DNA of 44,139 nucleotides from Sphingobium sp. C100 (GTDB taxonomy: Bacteria > Pseudomonadota > Alphaproteobacteria > Sphingomonadales > Sphingomonadaceae): contig NZ_AYOY01000152.1 of NCBI RefSeq assembly GCF_000508185.1, forward strand, positions 1 to 44,139, read 5' to 3'. Below the pieces are notes generated by a model. It was given only the letters and a program-made list of their open reading frames with translations, was not told where the DNA came from and did no database searches. The position numbers and the translations under genes were made by a program. Positions 36,188-44,139 of this stretch are shown here, one piece after another. Each line of letters starts with the position of its first letter. The first letter of the stretch is position 1.

Positions 36188-36550
36188 ATGGCACGAGTCA
36201 AGCGTGGTACGACCACCAAGGCGAAGCATAAGCGGATTTTGGATCAGGCGAAGGGCTATTATGGCCGTCGCAAGAACACGATCCGCATCGCGCGCCAGGC
36301 CGTCGAAAAGGCCGGCCAGTACGCCTATCGCGACCGCAAGGTCAAGAAGCGCACCTTCCGCGGCCTGTGGATCCAGCGCATCAACGCCGGCGTCCGCGCC
36401 GAGGGCCTGACCTATTCGCAGTTCATGCACGGCCTGAAGCTGGCCGGCGTCGAACTGGACCGGAAGGTCCTGGCCGACATCGCGATGCATGAAGGCGAGG
36501 CGTTCAGCGCCATCATCGCCCAGGCAAAGGCTGCGCTGCCCGCAGCCTGA
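36188..36550 (+). CDS. rplT: 50S ribosomal protein L20
   Basis: 120 residues. Starts [18 protein letters not shown], then [50 protein letters not shown] in separate conserved blocks and ends with the usual [14 protein letters not shown] lies upstream of the ATG. Co-transcribed with rpmI and followed by an intrinsic terminator. Confidence 0.98.
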   Translation: MARVKRGTTTKAKHKRILDQAKGYYGRRKNTIRIARQAVEKAGQYAYRDRKVKKRTFRGLWIQRINAGVRAEGLTYSQFMHGLKLAGVELDRKVLADIAMHEGEAFSAIIAQAKAALPAA

Positions 36551-36576
36551 GCGGATTGATCGCAGGATCGTCAAAG

Positions 36577-36610
36577 GGGCGCCGGGGCAGATGCTCTCGG
36601 CGCCCTTTTT
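36577..36610 (+). terminator. Intrinsic terminator after rplT
   Basis: GGGCGCC and GGCGCCC (7-bp stem, 15-base loop) directly followed by TTTTT. 26 bases after the rplT stop. Confidence 0.8.
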
Positions 36611-36664
36611 GTTTATTGGCGCCTTGCCGTTCGAACGGATGCGCCAGAAAACAGGAGCCATGCC

Positions 36665-37279
36665 ATGTCGCTGCACCTTTGGTGGATCTATGTTACTGCG
36701 GTATTCCTGATCTCGGCCACGCCGGGGCCGAACATGCTGCATGTGATGACGCAGAGCATCGTCCATGGCCCGCGCAAGGCGCTCGCCACCATGGCGGGCC
36801 TGATGAGCGCGGTGCTGTTGTGCCTGGTCGCATCGGCGCTGGGCCTTGGCGCGTTGCTCAAAGCCTCGCCGCGCCTGTTCGACGTGCTGCGCTATGCCGG
36901 CGTCGCCTATCTGGTCTGGCTCGGCATCAAGGCGTGGCGCGCACCGGTCGCGGTGGATGCCGCGGCGCGGCCGGTGAAGTCGGACCATGCGCTGTTCGCC
37001 ACGGGTCTGCTGACGGGCCTGTCCAACCCCAAGCTCATCATCTTCGCCGCCGCGCTGTTCCCGCAGTTCATCGTGCTGGAGCGGCCGTTCTGGACCCAGC
37101 TTGGCATATTGATCGCCAGCTTCGTGGTGATTGAAAGCTTCTGGTATGGCGTTTACGCGCTGGGCGGCGGACGGCTGAAGCGCTGGCTGGCGCCGGCCAA
37201 CCGGCAGCGGCTGTTCAATCGCGGCACCGGCCTGCTGTTCATCGGCTTTGGCGGCGCGCTGCTGGGCGCGCGCGCCTAG
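36665..37279 (+). CDS. LysE/RhtB-family amino-acid exporter
   Basis: 204 residues, six membrane helices. Family signature at the start: LISATPGPNMLHVMTQSIVHGPRKAL; also YLVWLGIKAWR and FATGLLTGLSNPKLIIFAAALFPQFI. Exports an amino acid or similar small molecule across the inner membrane. ATG at 36665 follows the rplT terminator; single-gene unit. Confidence 0.92.
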   Translation: MSLHLWWIYVTAVFLISATPGPNMLHVMTQSIVHGPRKALATMAGLMSAVLLCLVASALGLGALLKASPRLFDVLRYAGVAYLVWLGIKAWRAPVAVDAAARPVKSDHALFATGLLTGLSNPKLIIFAAALFPQFIVLERPFWTQLGILIASFVVIESFWYGVYALGGGRLKRWLAPANRQRLFNRGTGLLFIGFGGALLGARA

Positions 37280-37350
37280 CCCTTTCCTTGAACGGCCTGC
37301 GAGGCTAAGGCGCGAGCATGTTTTCCGCCACCACAGGCTCTTGAAGATTT

Positions 37351-38439
37351 ATGACCGAAATTAGCGCATTGAAAGCCGGGCTGATCGCCGACATCGAGGC
37401 CGCCGACACGCTCGAAGCGCTCGATGCGCTGCGCGTGGGGGCACTGGGCAAGAGCGGGGTGGTGACGGGCCTGCTCAAGACGCTTGGCCCCATGTCGCCG
37501 CAGGAGCGACTGGAGAAAGGGCCGCCAATCCAGGATCTGCGCGAATCCGTGACCGCCGCGCTGGCCGACCGGAAGGCCGCGCTGGAACAGGCCGTGCTGG
37601 ACGCCCGGCTGGCGTCGGAAAAGATCGACATGACCCTGCCCGCCGAGGCTGGCCCGCAGGGCAGCGTCCATCCGGTGAGCCAAGTGATGGACGAACTGGC
37701 CGAAATCTTCGCGGACTTGGGGTTTTCGGTCGCCAGCGGGCCGGAGATCGAGGACGACTGGCATAATTTCACCGCGCTCAACATTCCCGAAACGCATCCG
37801 GCGCGCGCGATGCACGACACCTTTTATTTCCCGGACGAGGACGGGCAGAAGATGCTGCTGCGCACCCATACTTCCCCGGTGCAGATCCGCACGATGATGC
37901 AGACGCCGCCGCCGATCCGCATCATCGCGCCCGGCCGTGTCTATCGCAGCGACAGCGACGCGACCCATACGCCGATGTTCCACCAGATCGAGGGGCTGGT
38001 GATCGACAAGGGCATCACGCTTGGCCACCTCAAATGGACGCTGGAAACCTTCCTCAAGGCGTTCTTCGAGCGGGAGGATATCGTCCTGCGCCTGCGCCCC
38101 AGCTATTTCCCCTTCACCGAACCGTCGGTCGAGGTCGATGTCGGCTATACGCTGACCAACGGCCAGCGGGTCATCGGCGGCGACGGCGATGCGGCCGGGG
38201 GCGGTTGGCTGGAGGTGCTGGGCAGCGGCATGGTCAACCGGCGGGTGATCGAAGCCTGCGGGCTGGACCCCGACGAATGGCAGGGCTTTGCCTTCGGCAC
38301 CGGGGTCGATCGCCTCGCCATGCTCAAATATGGGATGAACGACTTGCGCGCTTTCTTCGACGGCGACCTGCGCTGGCTGAAACATTATGGCTTCTCGGCG
38401 CTCGACGTTCCCACATTGTCGGGAGGAGTGGGCGCATGA
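37351..38439 (+). CDS. pheS: Phenylalanyl-tRNA synthetase alpha subunit
   Basis: Catalytic subunit of the PheRS heterotetramer. 362 residues with N-terminal coiled coil (1-90), then class-II motifs: [31 protein letters not shown] (motif 1/2 region), [31 protein letters not shown], and [10 protein letters not shown]; the last motif lies in [16 protein letters not shown]. Its stop overlaps the pheT start (ATGA). Confidence 0.98.
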   Translation: MTEISALKAGLIADIEAADTLEALDALRVGALGKSGVVTGLLKTLGPMSPQERLEKGPPIQDLRESVTAALADRKAALEQAVLDARLASEKIDMTLPAEAGPQGSVHPVSQVMDELAEIFADLGFSVASGPEIEDDWHNFTALNIPETHPARAMHDTFYFPDEDGQKMLLRTHTSPVQIRTMMQTPPPIRIIAPGRVYRSDSDATHTPMFHQIEGLVIDKGITLGHLKWTLETFLKAFFEREDIVLRLRPSYFPFTEPSVEVDVGYTLTNGQRVIGGDGDAAGGGWLEVLGSGMVNRRVIEACGLDPDEWQGFAFGTGVDRLAMLKYGMNDLRAFFDGDLRWLKHYGFSALDVPTLSGGVGA

Positions 38440-40853
38440 AGTTCACGCTGAGCTGGCTCAAGACGCATCTGCATACCGATGCGGATCTGGCCACCATCCT
38501 CAAGACGCTGAACGCCATCGGGCTGGAGATCGAGGGTGTTGAAAATCCCGCCGAGAAGCTGGGCGCGTTCAAGATCGCGAAAGTGTTGAGCGCGGACAAA
38601 CATCCGCAGGCCGACAAGTTGCAGGTGCTGACCGTCGATCATGGCGACGGAAACCCGCTTCAGGTCGTGTGCGGCGCGCCCAATGCGCGCGCGGGGCTGG
38701 TCGGCGTGTTCGGGGTCGAAGGCGCGGTGGTGCCGGTCAACGGCATGGTGCTCAAAAAGACCGCGATCCGCGGCGTCGAATCCAACGGCATGATGTGCAG
38801 CGTCCGCGAGCTGGAGCTGGGCGAGGATCATGAAGGCATCATCGACCTGCCCGCCGATGCTCCCGTGGGACAGGTTTACGCCCAATGGGCCGGCCTGGAC
38901 GATCCGGTCATCGACGTTTCCATCACCCCCAACCGGCAGGATTGCATGGGCGTGCGCGGCATCGCCCGCGATCTGGCGGCAGCAGGCCTGGGCACATTGA
39001 ACGCCATCATCGTGCCGACGATCGAGGGCATGGGGCCGGGGCCGGACGTGCGGACGGACGATGCGGATGGTTGTCCCGCCTTCTTCGCCCGCACCGTGCG
39101 CGGCGTCACCAATGGCGCGTCGCCCGCATGGATGGCGCGGCGGCTGAAAGCCATCGGCCAGAAGCCGATCAGCGCGCTGGTCGACATCACCAATTACATC
39201 ATGATCGACCTTGGCCGACCGCTCCATGTCTATGACATGGCGACGCTCAAGGGCGGGCTGGTGGCGCGCAAGGGCAAGCCGGGCGAGCAGGTGCTGGCGC
39301 TCAACGGCAAGACCTATAGCATCGACGACAGCATGACCGTCATCGCCGATGACGAAGCCGTGCATGACATTGGCGGCATCATGGGCGGCGAACATTCGGG
39401 CGCGCAGGACGGCACCACCGATGTGCTGATCGAATGCGCCTATTTCACGCCCGAACGGATCGCGATGACCGGGCAGAAATTGACCCTGACATCCGATGCG
39501 CGCGGCCGGTTCGAGCGCGGGGTCGATCCCGCCTTCCTGGACGATGGCCTGTCGATCGCGACCGACCTGGTGATGAAGCTGTGCGGCGGCAGCCCCAGCG
39601 AGGCGACCCGGGCCGGCACTCCGCCGGCAACGCCCAAAAGCATAGACTATGCCCCCGACCAGTGCCTGGCGCTGGCCGGGGTGGACGTGCCCGCCGACCA
39701 GCAGAAGCGCATCCTCGAAAGCCTGGGCTTCGGCGTCGGGGGTGAGGCGCATTCGGTCGAATATCAGGACGGAATGCCGGTGAGCGTACCGGGCCATTGG
39801 ACCATCATGGTGCCGACCTGGCGCCGGGACGTGGATGGCTGGGCCGACATCGTCGAGGAAGTCGTGCGCATCGTCGGCCTGGACCAGGTGCCGTCCACGC
39901 CGCTGCCGCGCGTGCCGGGCGTCGCTCGCCCGACCGCCACGCCCGAACAGCTGGTCGAGCGCCGCGTGCGCCGCACCGCCGCCGCGCGGGGCCTGGCCGA
40001 AGCGATCAACTGGTCCTTCATTTCCGAAAAGGAAGCCGCCGCCGTGGGCGGCGGCGACTGGACGCTGGCCAACCCGATTTCGGAAGAGCTGAAGGTCATG
40101 CGGCCCTCGCTGCTGCCGGGGCTGTTGTCGGCGACGAAGCGCAATGTCGATCGCGGCGCGACGAGCGTGCGCCTGTTCGAACTGGGCCGGCGTTACTTCA
40201 AGCAGGGCGAACGCGCGACCGTCGGCTTCGTGCTGGCGGGCGAGAAGGTCGCGCGGGGCTGGCGGACGGGCAAGGCCCAGCCTTTTGATGCGTTCGACGC
40301 CAAGGCCGAAGTGATCGCGCTGCTGGCCGCGGCCGGCGCGCCGGTCGGCAATCTCCAGAACTTCGGCGAGGCCGCAGCAGCCTATCATCCGGGCCAGTCG
40401 GGTACGCTGCGCCTTGGCCCCAAGGCGATCCTGGCCGAATATGGCGTGCTGCACCCAAGCCTGGCCAAACAGTTCGGCCTTTCCGGCGCGGTGGTTGCGG
40501 GGGAGATTTTCCTCGACGCCATTCCGGCCAAGCGCAGGAGCGGCTTCATGCGCGCGCCCTATGCGCCGCCGCCGCTCCAGGCGGTGAAGCGCGATTTCGC
40601 CTTCCTGGTGCCCGAAACGGTTGAGGCCGATGCGCTGGTGCGGGCGGTCAAGGGCGCCGACAAGAAGAACATCGTAGACGCGCGGCTGTTCGACGTCTTC
40701 GTCGGGCCGGGGGTGGAGGATGGCTGCAAGTCGCTCGCCATCGAAGTGACGTTGCAGCCGGGCGAGAAGAGCTTCTCCCAGGAAGAGCTGGAGGCGATCA
40801 GCGCCGCCGTGGTCAAGGGCGCCCAGAAGCTGGGCGCCAGCCTGCGCGGCTAG
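38436..40853 (+). CDS. pheT: Phenylalanyl-tRNA synthetase beta subunit
   Basis: 805 residues. N-terminal [12 protein letters not shown], tRNA-binding domain (about 40-150, [19 protein letters not shown] and [11 protein letters not shown]), B3/4 editing domain, B5 domain, catalytic-like core and C-terminal FDX-ACB domain beginning [22 protein letters not shown] at 38436 overlaps the pheS stop, so the subunits are made in equal amounts. A longer open frame from 38034 overlaps pheS and is rejected. Confidence 0.98.
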   Translation: MKFTLSWLKTHLHTDADLATILKTLNAIGLEIEGVENPAEKLGAFKIAKVLSADKHPQADKLQVLTVDHGDGNPLQVVCGAPNARAGLVGVFGVEGAVVPVNGMVLKKTAIRGVESNGMMCSVRELELGEDHEGIIDLPADAPVGQVYAQWAGLDDPVIDVSITPNRQDCMGVRGIARDLAAAGLGTLNAIIVPTIEGMGPGPDVRTDDADGCPAFFARTVRGVTNGASPAWMARRLKAIGQKPISALVDITNYIMIDLGRPLHVYDMATLKGGLVARKGKPGEQVLALNGKTYSIDDSMTVIADDEAVHDIGGIMGGEHSGAQDGTTDVLIECAYFTPERIAMTGQKLTLTSDARGRFERGVDPAFLDDGLSIATDLVMKLCGGSPSEATRAGTPPATPKSIDYAPDQCLALAGVDVPADQQKRILESLGFGVGGEAHSVEYQDGMPVSVPGHWTIMVPTWRRDVDGWADIVEEVVRIVGLDQVPSTPLPRVPGVARPTATPEQLVERRVRRTAAARGLAEAINWSFISEKEAAAVGGGDWTLANPISEELKVMRPSLLPGLLSATKRNVDRGATSVRLFELGRRYFKQGERATVGFVLAGEKVARGWRTGKAQPFDAFDAKAEVIALLAAAGAPVGNLQNFGEAAAAYHPGQSGTLRLGPKAILAEYGVLHPSLAKQFGLSGAVVAGEIFLDAIPAKRRSGFMRAPYAPPPLQAVKRDFAFLVPETVEADALVRAVKGADKKNIVDARLFDVFVGPGVEDGCKSLAIEVTLQPGEKSFSQEELEAISAAVVKGAQKLGASLRG

Positions 40854-40889
40854 AGCCGGCTGATCCCGTTGGTCGGGATCAGCCGGCTC
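40853..40889. terminator. Strong hairpin after pheT
   Basis: GAGCCGGCTGATCCCG, five-base loop, and its perfect 16-bp complement, beginning at the last base of the pheT stop. Serves pheT and the convergent gene at 40908. No T-run. Confidence 0.7.
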
Positions 40890-40907
40890 CGGGGCGCAAC
40901 GCGAGCG

Positions 40908-41444
40908 CTATTTCTTCTGCGCGTCCTTCCTCTCCTCGGGCGCAGGCGGCGGGGCGATCGGCGCGATCTTGCAGCCCTTCGCGCTCGCCAGCCCGCGCAG
41001 ATAGCCGCGCCGCGCGACGCCTGCCGTGACCGCCGCCTGCAAGCGGCGCTCGGCGGGCGCGGCGCCGCTGATCTCACGCACCAGACCGCGGAAAGGGATC
41101 AGCGAATTGACGATGGTCTTGCCCACCGCCTCGGCGATCTTGCCGGTGCGATCCTCATTGGCTTCGCGGCCGACGGTGAAATCATCGCCCAGCACGGCGT
41201 CGAGTTCGCCCAGCCCCATGTTCAGCCCCTTGCAGGTCCGGCTGGACGGCGTGGCATAGGGATTTTCCACCGCCCGTTGCAGCACGAGCGGGATTTCGTC
41301 CTTGTCCAGGCCGACGTCACGCGCGGGCTGGGTCGCGATCTTCCCCGCCTTGTCCAGCGTATTGTCCTTATTCTTGTCTTCCTGCGCCAGCGCCGGGCCG
41401 GACAGCAGCAACGATAGCGAGATAGCGGTCATGATGATTTTCAT
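40908..41444 (-). CDS. Secreted protein of unknown function
   Basis: 178 residues. Sec signal peptide MKIIMTAISLSLLLSGPALA, then a charged segment (EDKNKDNTLDKAGKIATQPA). The mature part has two cysteines (RTCKGLNMG and AKGCKIAP) and a Lys/Pro-rich C-terminal tail. It recalls small periplasmic proteins annotated as hypothetical in sphingomonads; no domain can be named. Start at 41444 because the signal peptide begins there; the frame upstream is open but unlikely. Confidence 0.75.
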   Translation of the reverse strand: MKIIMTAISLSLLLSGPALAQEDKNKDNTLDKAGKIATQPARDVGLDKDEIPLVLQRAVENPYATPSSRTCKGLNMGLGELDAVLGDDFTVGREANEDRTGKIAEAVGKTIVNSLIPFRGLVREISGAAPAERRLQAAVTAGVARRGYLRGLASAKGCKIAPIAPPPAPEERKDAQKK

Positions 41445-41565
41445 TGTGAGTCTCCCACCTGCCAAACCTGCCGAGCCATCACCTGGTTCCCCATCCGAAA
41501 CGACAAGCGGGCAGACATAGGCGGTGCGCGGCGCTATGCGATAGGCCAATCGTCAGGAGGCCCAT

Positions 41566-42447
41566 TTGTCCGATACCCGCATCGCCATCGCCTCGTCCGT
41601 CCTGTCGGCCGAGATCGAGCCGCTGGGCGCCGAACTCTGGTCGCTCAGGGACGCAGCGGGGCGCGAATTGATGACCGATGCCGACCCGCGATGGTGGACC
41701 GGCCATGCGCCGCTGCTCTTTCCCTTTGTCGGCCGATCGCGCGGTGACCGGTATCGGCTGGACGGCCATGACTATCCCATGCCGCAGCATGGCTTTGCCC
41801 GGCGCAAGCCCTTCGCACCCGTCGAACAGGCGGAGGGCGGCCTGGTCCTGCGGCTGGAGGCGGACGCGGAAACCCGCGCAGCCTATCCGTTTGATTTCCG
41901 CCTCGATATGGGTTTCATGATCGACGGCGCCACGCTGCGGATGACCGCGACCGTCACCAATATGGGGGAGGCGACCATGCCCTTCTCCTTTGGCTATCAT
42001 CCCGCCTTCGCCTGGCCGCTGCCCTATGGCGGCGGGCAGAAGGATCACCGCATCATCTTCGACCAGCCCGAGCCCGCGCCCATCCGCAAGGTTGGTGAGG
42101 AACCCGGCCTGATCGCGCTGGACAGCGTCCCCTCCCCGGCCATAGGCGACAGCCTTGCCCCCACCCATGCCATGTTCGAAGGCGACGCGCTGATCTGGGA
42201 CGAGCTTGCCAGCCGGTCGCTGCGCTGGGGCGTGCCGGGCCAGCCGCATCTCCGGATCGATTTTCCCGATACGCCCTGGCTGGGCCTGTGGCAGAAGCCG
42301 GGCGCGCATTATCTGTGCGTCGAACCCTGGGCGGGGATGGCGGACCCGGTAGGTTTTACCGGCGATGTCTGGGACAAGCCGGGCATCATGGCGCTGTTGC
42401 CGGGCGACCACCGCGCCTTTCGCATGGACGTGACGCTGATCGACTGA
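41566..42447 (+). CDS. Aldose 1-epimerase (mutarotase) family protein
   Basis: 293 residues, beta-sandwich of the galactose mutarotase-like superfamily. Segments EPLGAELWSLRD, YPMPQHGFARRKPFAP (catalytic-histidine region), FSFGYHPAFAWPL and the late YLCVEPWAG with the acidic residue match YihR/LacX-like hexose-epimerase proteins. Substrate unknown, probably a sugar or sugar phosphate. TTG start at 41566 with AGGAGG five bases upstream. Confidence 0.87.
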   Translation: MSDTRIAIASSVLSAEIEPLGAELWSLRDAAGRELMTDADPRWWTGHAPLLFPFVGRSRGDRYRLDGHDYPMPQHGFARRKPFAPVEQAEGGLVLRLEADAETRAAYPFDFRLDMGFMIDGATLRMTATVTNMGEATMPFSFGYHPAFAWPLPYGGGQKDHRIIFDQPEPAPIRKVGEEPGLIALDSVPSPAIGDSLAPTHAMFEGDALIWDELASRSLRWGVPGQPHLRIDFPDTPWLGLWQKPGAHYLCVEPWAGMADPVGFTGDVWDKPGIMALLPGDHRAFRMDVTLID

Positions 42448-42491
42448 CGCGCGACTCGCTTTGGGCGCAAAAATCCCTATATGGGCGCGCC

Positions 42492-44069
42492 ATGACTATC
42501 CCATCCCGCCGCACCTTCGCGATCATCTCCCACCCCGACGCCGGCAAGACCACCTTGACCGAAAAACTGCTGCTGGAAGGCGGCGCGATCCACCTGGCCG
42601 GTGAGGTCAAGGCGCGCGGGCAAAACCGGCGCGCGCGGTCGGACTGGATGAAGATCGAGCAGCAGCGCGGCATTTCCGTCACCTCGTCGGTCATGACGTT
42701 CGAGCGGACGCGCGATGGCGAGACCATCACCTTCAACCTGCTCGACACGCCGGGCCATGAGGATTTCAGCGAGGACACCTATCGCACGCTGACCGCCGTC
42801 GACAGCGCGGTCATGGTGATCGACGCGGCCAAGGGCATCGAGCCGCAGACCCGCAAGCTGTTCGAGGTGTGCCGCCTGCGCAACGTCCCGATCATCACCT
42901 TCGTCAACAAGGTCGATCGGGAGGGCCGCGAAACCTTTGGCCTGCTCGACGAGGTCGCCGACCAGTTGCAGCTCGACGTTTGCCCGATGAGCTGGCCGGT
43001 GGGCATGGGCGGCGAGTTTGAGGGCATCTATGATTTCGCCACCAACCGGCTGATGCAGCCCGTCGGGCCGTCCAAGGAATTTGACGGCACGCGGCATCCG
43101 TTTACGGGCCTCGACGACCCGAAGCTGGCCGATTATCTTTCCCCCCGTGCGCTCGAAAGGCTGCGCGAGGAGGCCGAGCTGGCGCAGGGCGGCTATGCGC
43201 ATTTCGACCTGGACCGCTATCGCCATGGCGACCTGACCCCGGTCTATTTCGGATCGGCGCTGAAACTGTTCGGCGTGACCGAGCTGATCGACGCGCTGTC
43301 GGCCCATGCCCCGCCGCCACGATCGCAGCCGGCCGAGCCGGCGCCGGTGGAACCCGAGCAGAGCGAAGTCACCGGCTTCATCTTCAAGGTGCAGGCCAAT
43401 ATGGACCCGATGCACCGGGACCGCATCGCCTTCATGCGCCTCGTTTCGGGCAAGTTCCGCCGCGGCATGAAGCTGACGCCCAGTGGTTCGGGCAAGCCGC
43501 TCGCCGTCCACTCCCCGATCCTCTTCTTCGCGCAGGACCGCGAGCTGGCGGACGAGGCGTTTCCCGGCGACATTATCGGCATTCCCAATCATGGCGCGTT
43601 GCGCGTGGGGGATACGCTGTCGGAGAAGCCGGGGCTGCGCTTCACCGGCCTGCCAAATTTCGCGCCGGAGATCTTGCGTCGCGTGGCGCTCAAAGACCCG
43701 ACCAAGACCAAGCAGCTGCGCAAGGCGCTGGACGACCTTTCCGAAGAGGGCGTGATCCAGGTCTTCTATCCCGAAATCGGCAGCAACTGGATCGTCGGCG
43801 TGGTCGGGCAGTTGCAGCTTGAGGTGCTGATTTCCCGGCTGGAGGCGGAATATAAGGTGGCGGCGGGGCTGGAGCAGTCGCCGTTCGACACCGCGCGCTG
43901 GATCAGCGGCGATGATGCCGCGGTCAAGGACCTGGTTTCCTATAATGGCGCCAACATGGCCAAGGACCGCGACGGCAATCTGGTGTTCATGGCCAAGAGC
44001 GCCTGGGACATCGGCTACCAGCAGGAGCGCCATCCCAAGGTCAAGTTCAGCGCGACGAAAGAGCGCTAG
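42492..44069 (+). CDS. prfC: Peptide chain release factor 3
   Basis: Translational GTPase that recycles RF1/RF2 from the ribosome. 525 residues. G-domain motifs ISHPDAGKTTLTEKLL (G1), ISVTSSVM (G2), LLDTPGHEDFSEDTYRTL (G3) and FVNKVDREGRE (G4). The RF3-specific RRARSDWMKIEQQRGI is present, as are the C-terminal domains. The ATG at 42492 gives the family N-terminus; the frame open from 42288 lies inside the epimerase gene. Confidence 0.97.
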   Translation: MTIPSRRTFAIISHPDAGKTTLTEKLLLEGGAIHLAGEVKARGQNRRARSDWMKIEQQRGISVTSSVMTFERTRDGETITFNLLDTPGHEDFSEDTYRTLTAVDSAVMVIDAAKGIEPQTRKLFEVCRLRNVPIITFVNKVDREGRETFGLLDEVADQLQLDVCPMSWPVGMGGEFEGIYDFATNRLMQPVGPSKEFDGTRHPFTGLDDPKLADYLSPRALERLREEAELAQGGYAHFDLDRYRHGDLTPVYFGSALKLFGVTELIDALSAHAPPPRSQPAEPAPVEPEQSEVTGFIFKVQANMDPMHRDRIAFMRLVSGKFRRGMKLTPSGSGKPLAVHSPILFFAQDRELADEAFPGDIIGIPNHGALRVGDTLSEKPGLRFTGLPNFAPEILRRVALKDPTKTKQLRKALDDLSEEGVIQVFYPEIGSNWIVGVVGQLQLEVLISRLEAEYKVAAGLEQSPFDTARWISGDDAAVKDLVSYNGANMAKDRDGNLVFMAKSAWDIGYQQERHPKVKFSATKER

Positions 44070-44078
44070 AAGCTCTTT
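44058..44078 (+). terminator. Weak hairpin over the prfC stop codon
   Basis: AAAGAGC and GCTCTTT pair across a 7-base loop that contains the stop codon. Weak terminator candidate; the last 61 bases of the window show nothing else. Confidence 0.3.
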
Positions 44079-44139
44079 GAGGGGATTAGGCGGGGAAGCG
44101 GGCCGGAACCGTCTTTCTCAAACAGATGGGGTGATTGGG

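Noticed and set aside
38385..40454. 689-codon open frame on the minus strand
   Set aside because: Antisense to pheT, which is intact; no recognisable motif in the minus-strand product.
42477..44033. 518-codon open frame on the minus strand
   Set aside because: Antisense to prfC with no motif; shadow frame.

Overview
The window is a 44-kb piece of a GC-rich chromosome from an alphaproteobacterium, most likely a sphingomonad (Sphingobium/Sphingomonas type). This rests on the RsmB, heparinase, PurH, UrcA and HisN protein styles, the gene order rpe-heparinase-purH, and the detached rpmI-rplT pair. Most of it is core housekeeping sequence. No rRNA, tRNA or CRISPR array was recognised.

Left part (1-3.9 kb): an rsmB-like rRNA methyltransferase (5' end cut off), an orphan PAS protein, rpe, and a heparinase II/III-family protein coupled to rpe. 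At 3.9-7.3 kb this core order is interrupted by a lower-GC insert holding one minus-strand gene, an RloC-like anticodon nuclease candidate, bordered by inverted-repeat elements and a tandem-repeat element. From 7.3 to 17.1 kb come purH, a secreted UrcA protein, a three-gene surface-glycan-type locus (FAD oxidoreductase, GtrA, GT-C/STT3-like membrane protein), a Tat-exported msrB, an ABC-2 exporter pair and queG. At 17.1-19.7 kb a second lower-GC insert carries a 68-aa protein of unknown function and a dGTPase (HD hydrolase), and ends in a second copy of the same tandem-repeat element.

The rest (19.7-44.1 kb) is core: a lipoprotein/EI24 pair, a PfkB kinase, a Wzx-like flippase, gpsA-tsaD, hemC-hemD plus a mitofilin-like membrane protein, a lipase-like hydrolase, nadE-gltX-YcxB, prs, two VOC proteins, hisN, rpmI-rplT, a LysE exporter, pheS-pheT, an aldose-1-epimerase-like protein and prfC. 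Functions include translation (rsmB, gltX, rpmI, rplT, pheST, prfC, tsaD, queG), nucleotide and cofactor supply (purH, prs, nadE), haem synthesis and cell-surface glycans.

The most unusual signal joins the two inserts. Read in the direction of their cargo genes, both begin with a similar flank (16 of 17 bases identical at its core, then about 70 bases of weaker similarity with conserved spacing). Both end, 92 or 148 bases after the last stop codon, in an identical 27-base sequence. On the right of both inserts, in window coordinates, lies a copy of an unusual repeat element with nearly identical 32-base left edges and an internal 33-base period. The cargo differs, but both effectors are of types known or proposed to stop phage by removing a host resource (tRNA anticodons, dGTP). 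This looks like one kind of cassette or hotspot seen twice. The alternative, that the flanks belong to an abundant sphingomonad intergenic sequence family, cannot be excluded from one window.
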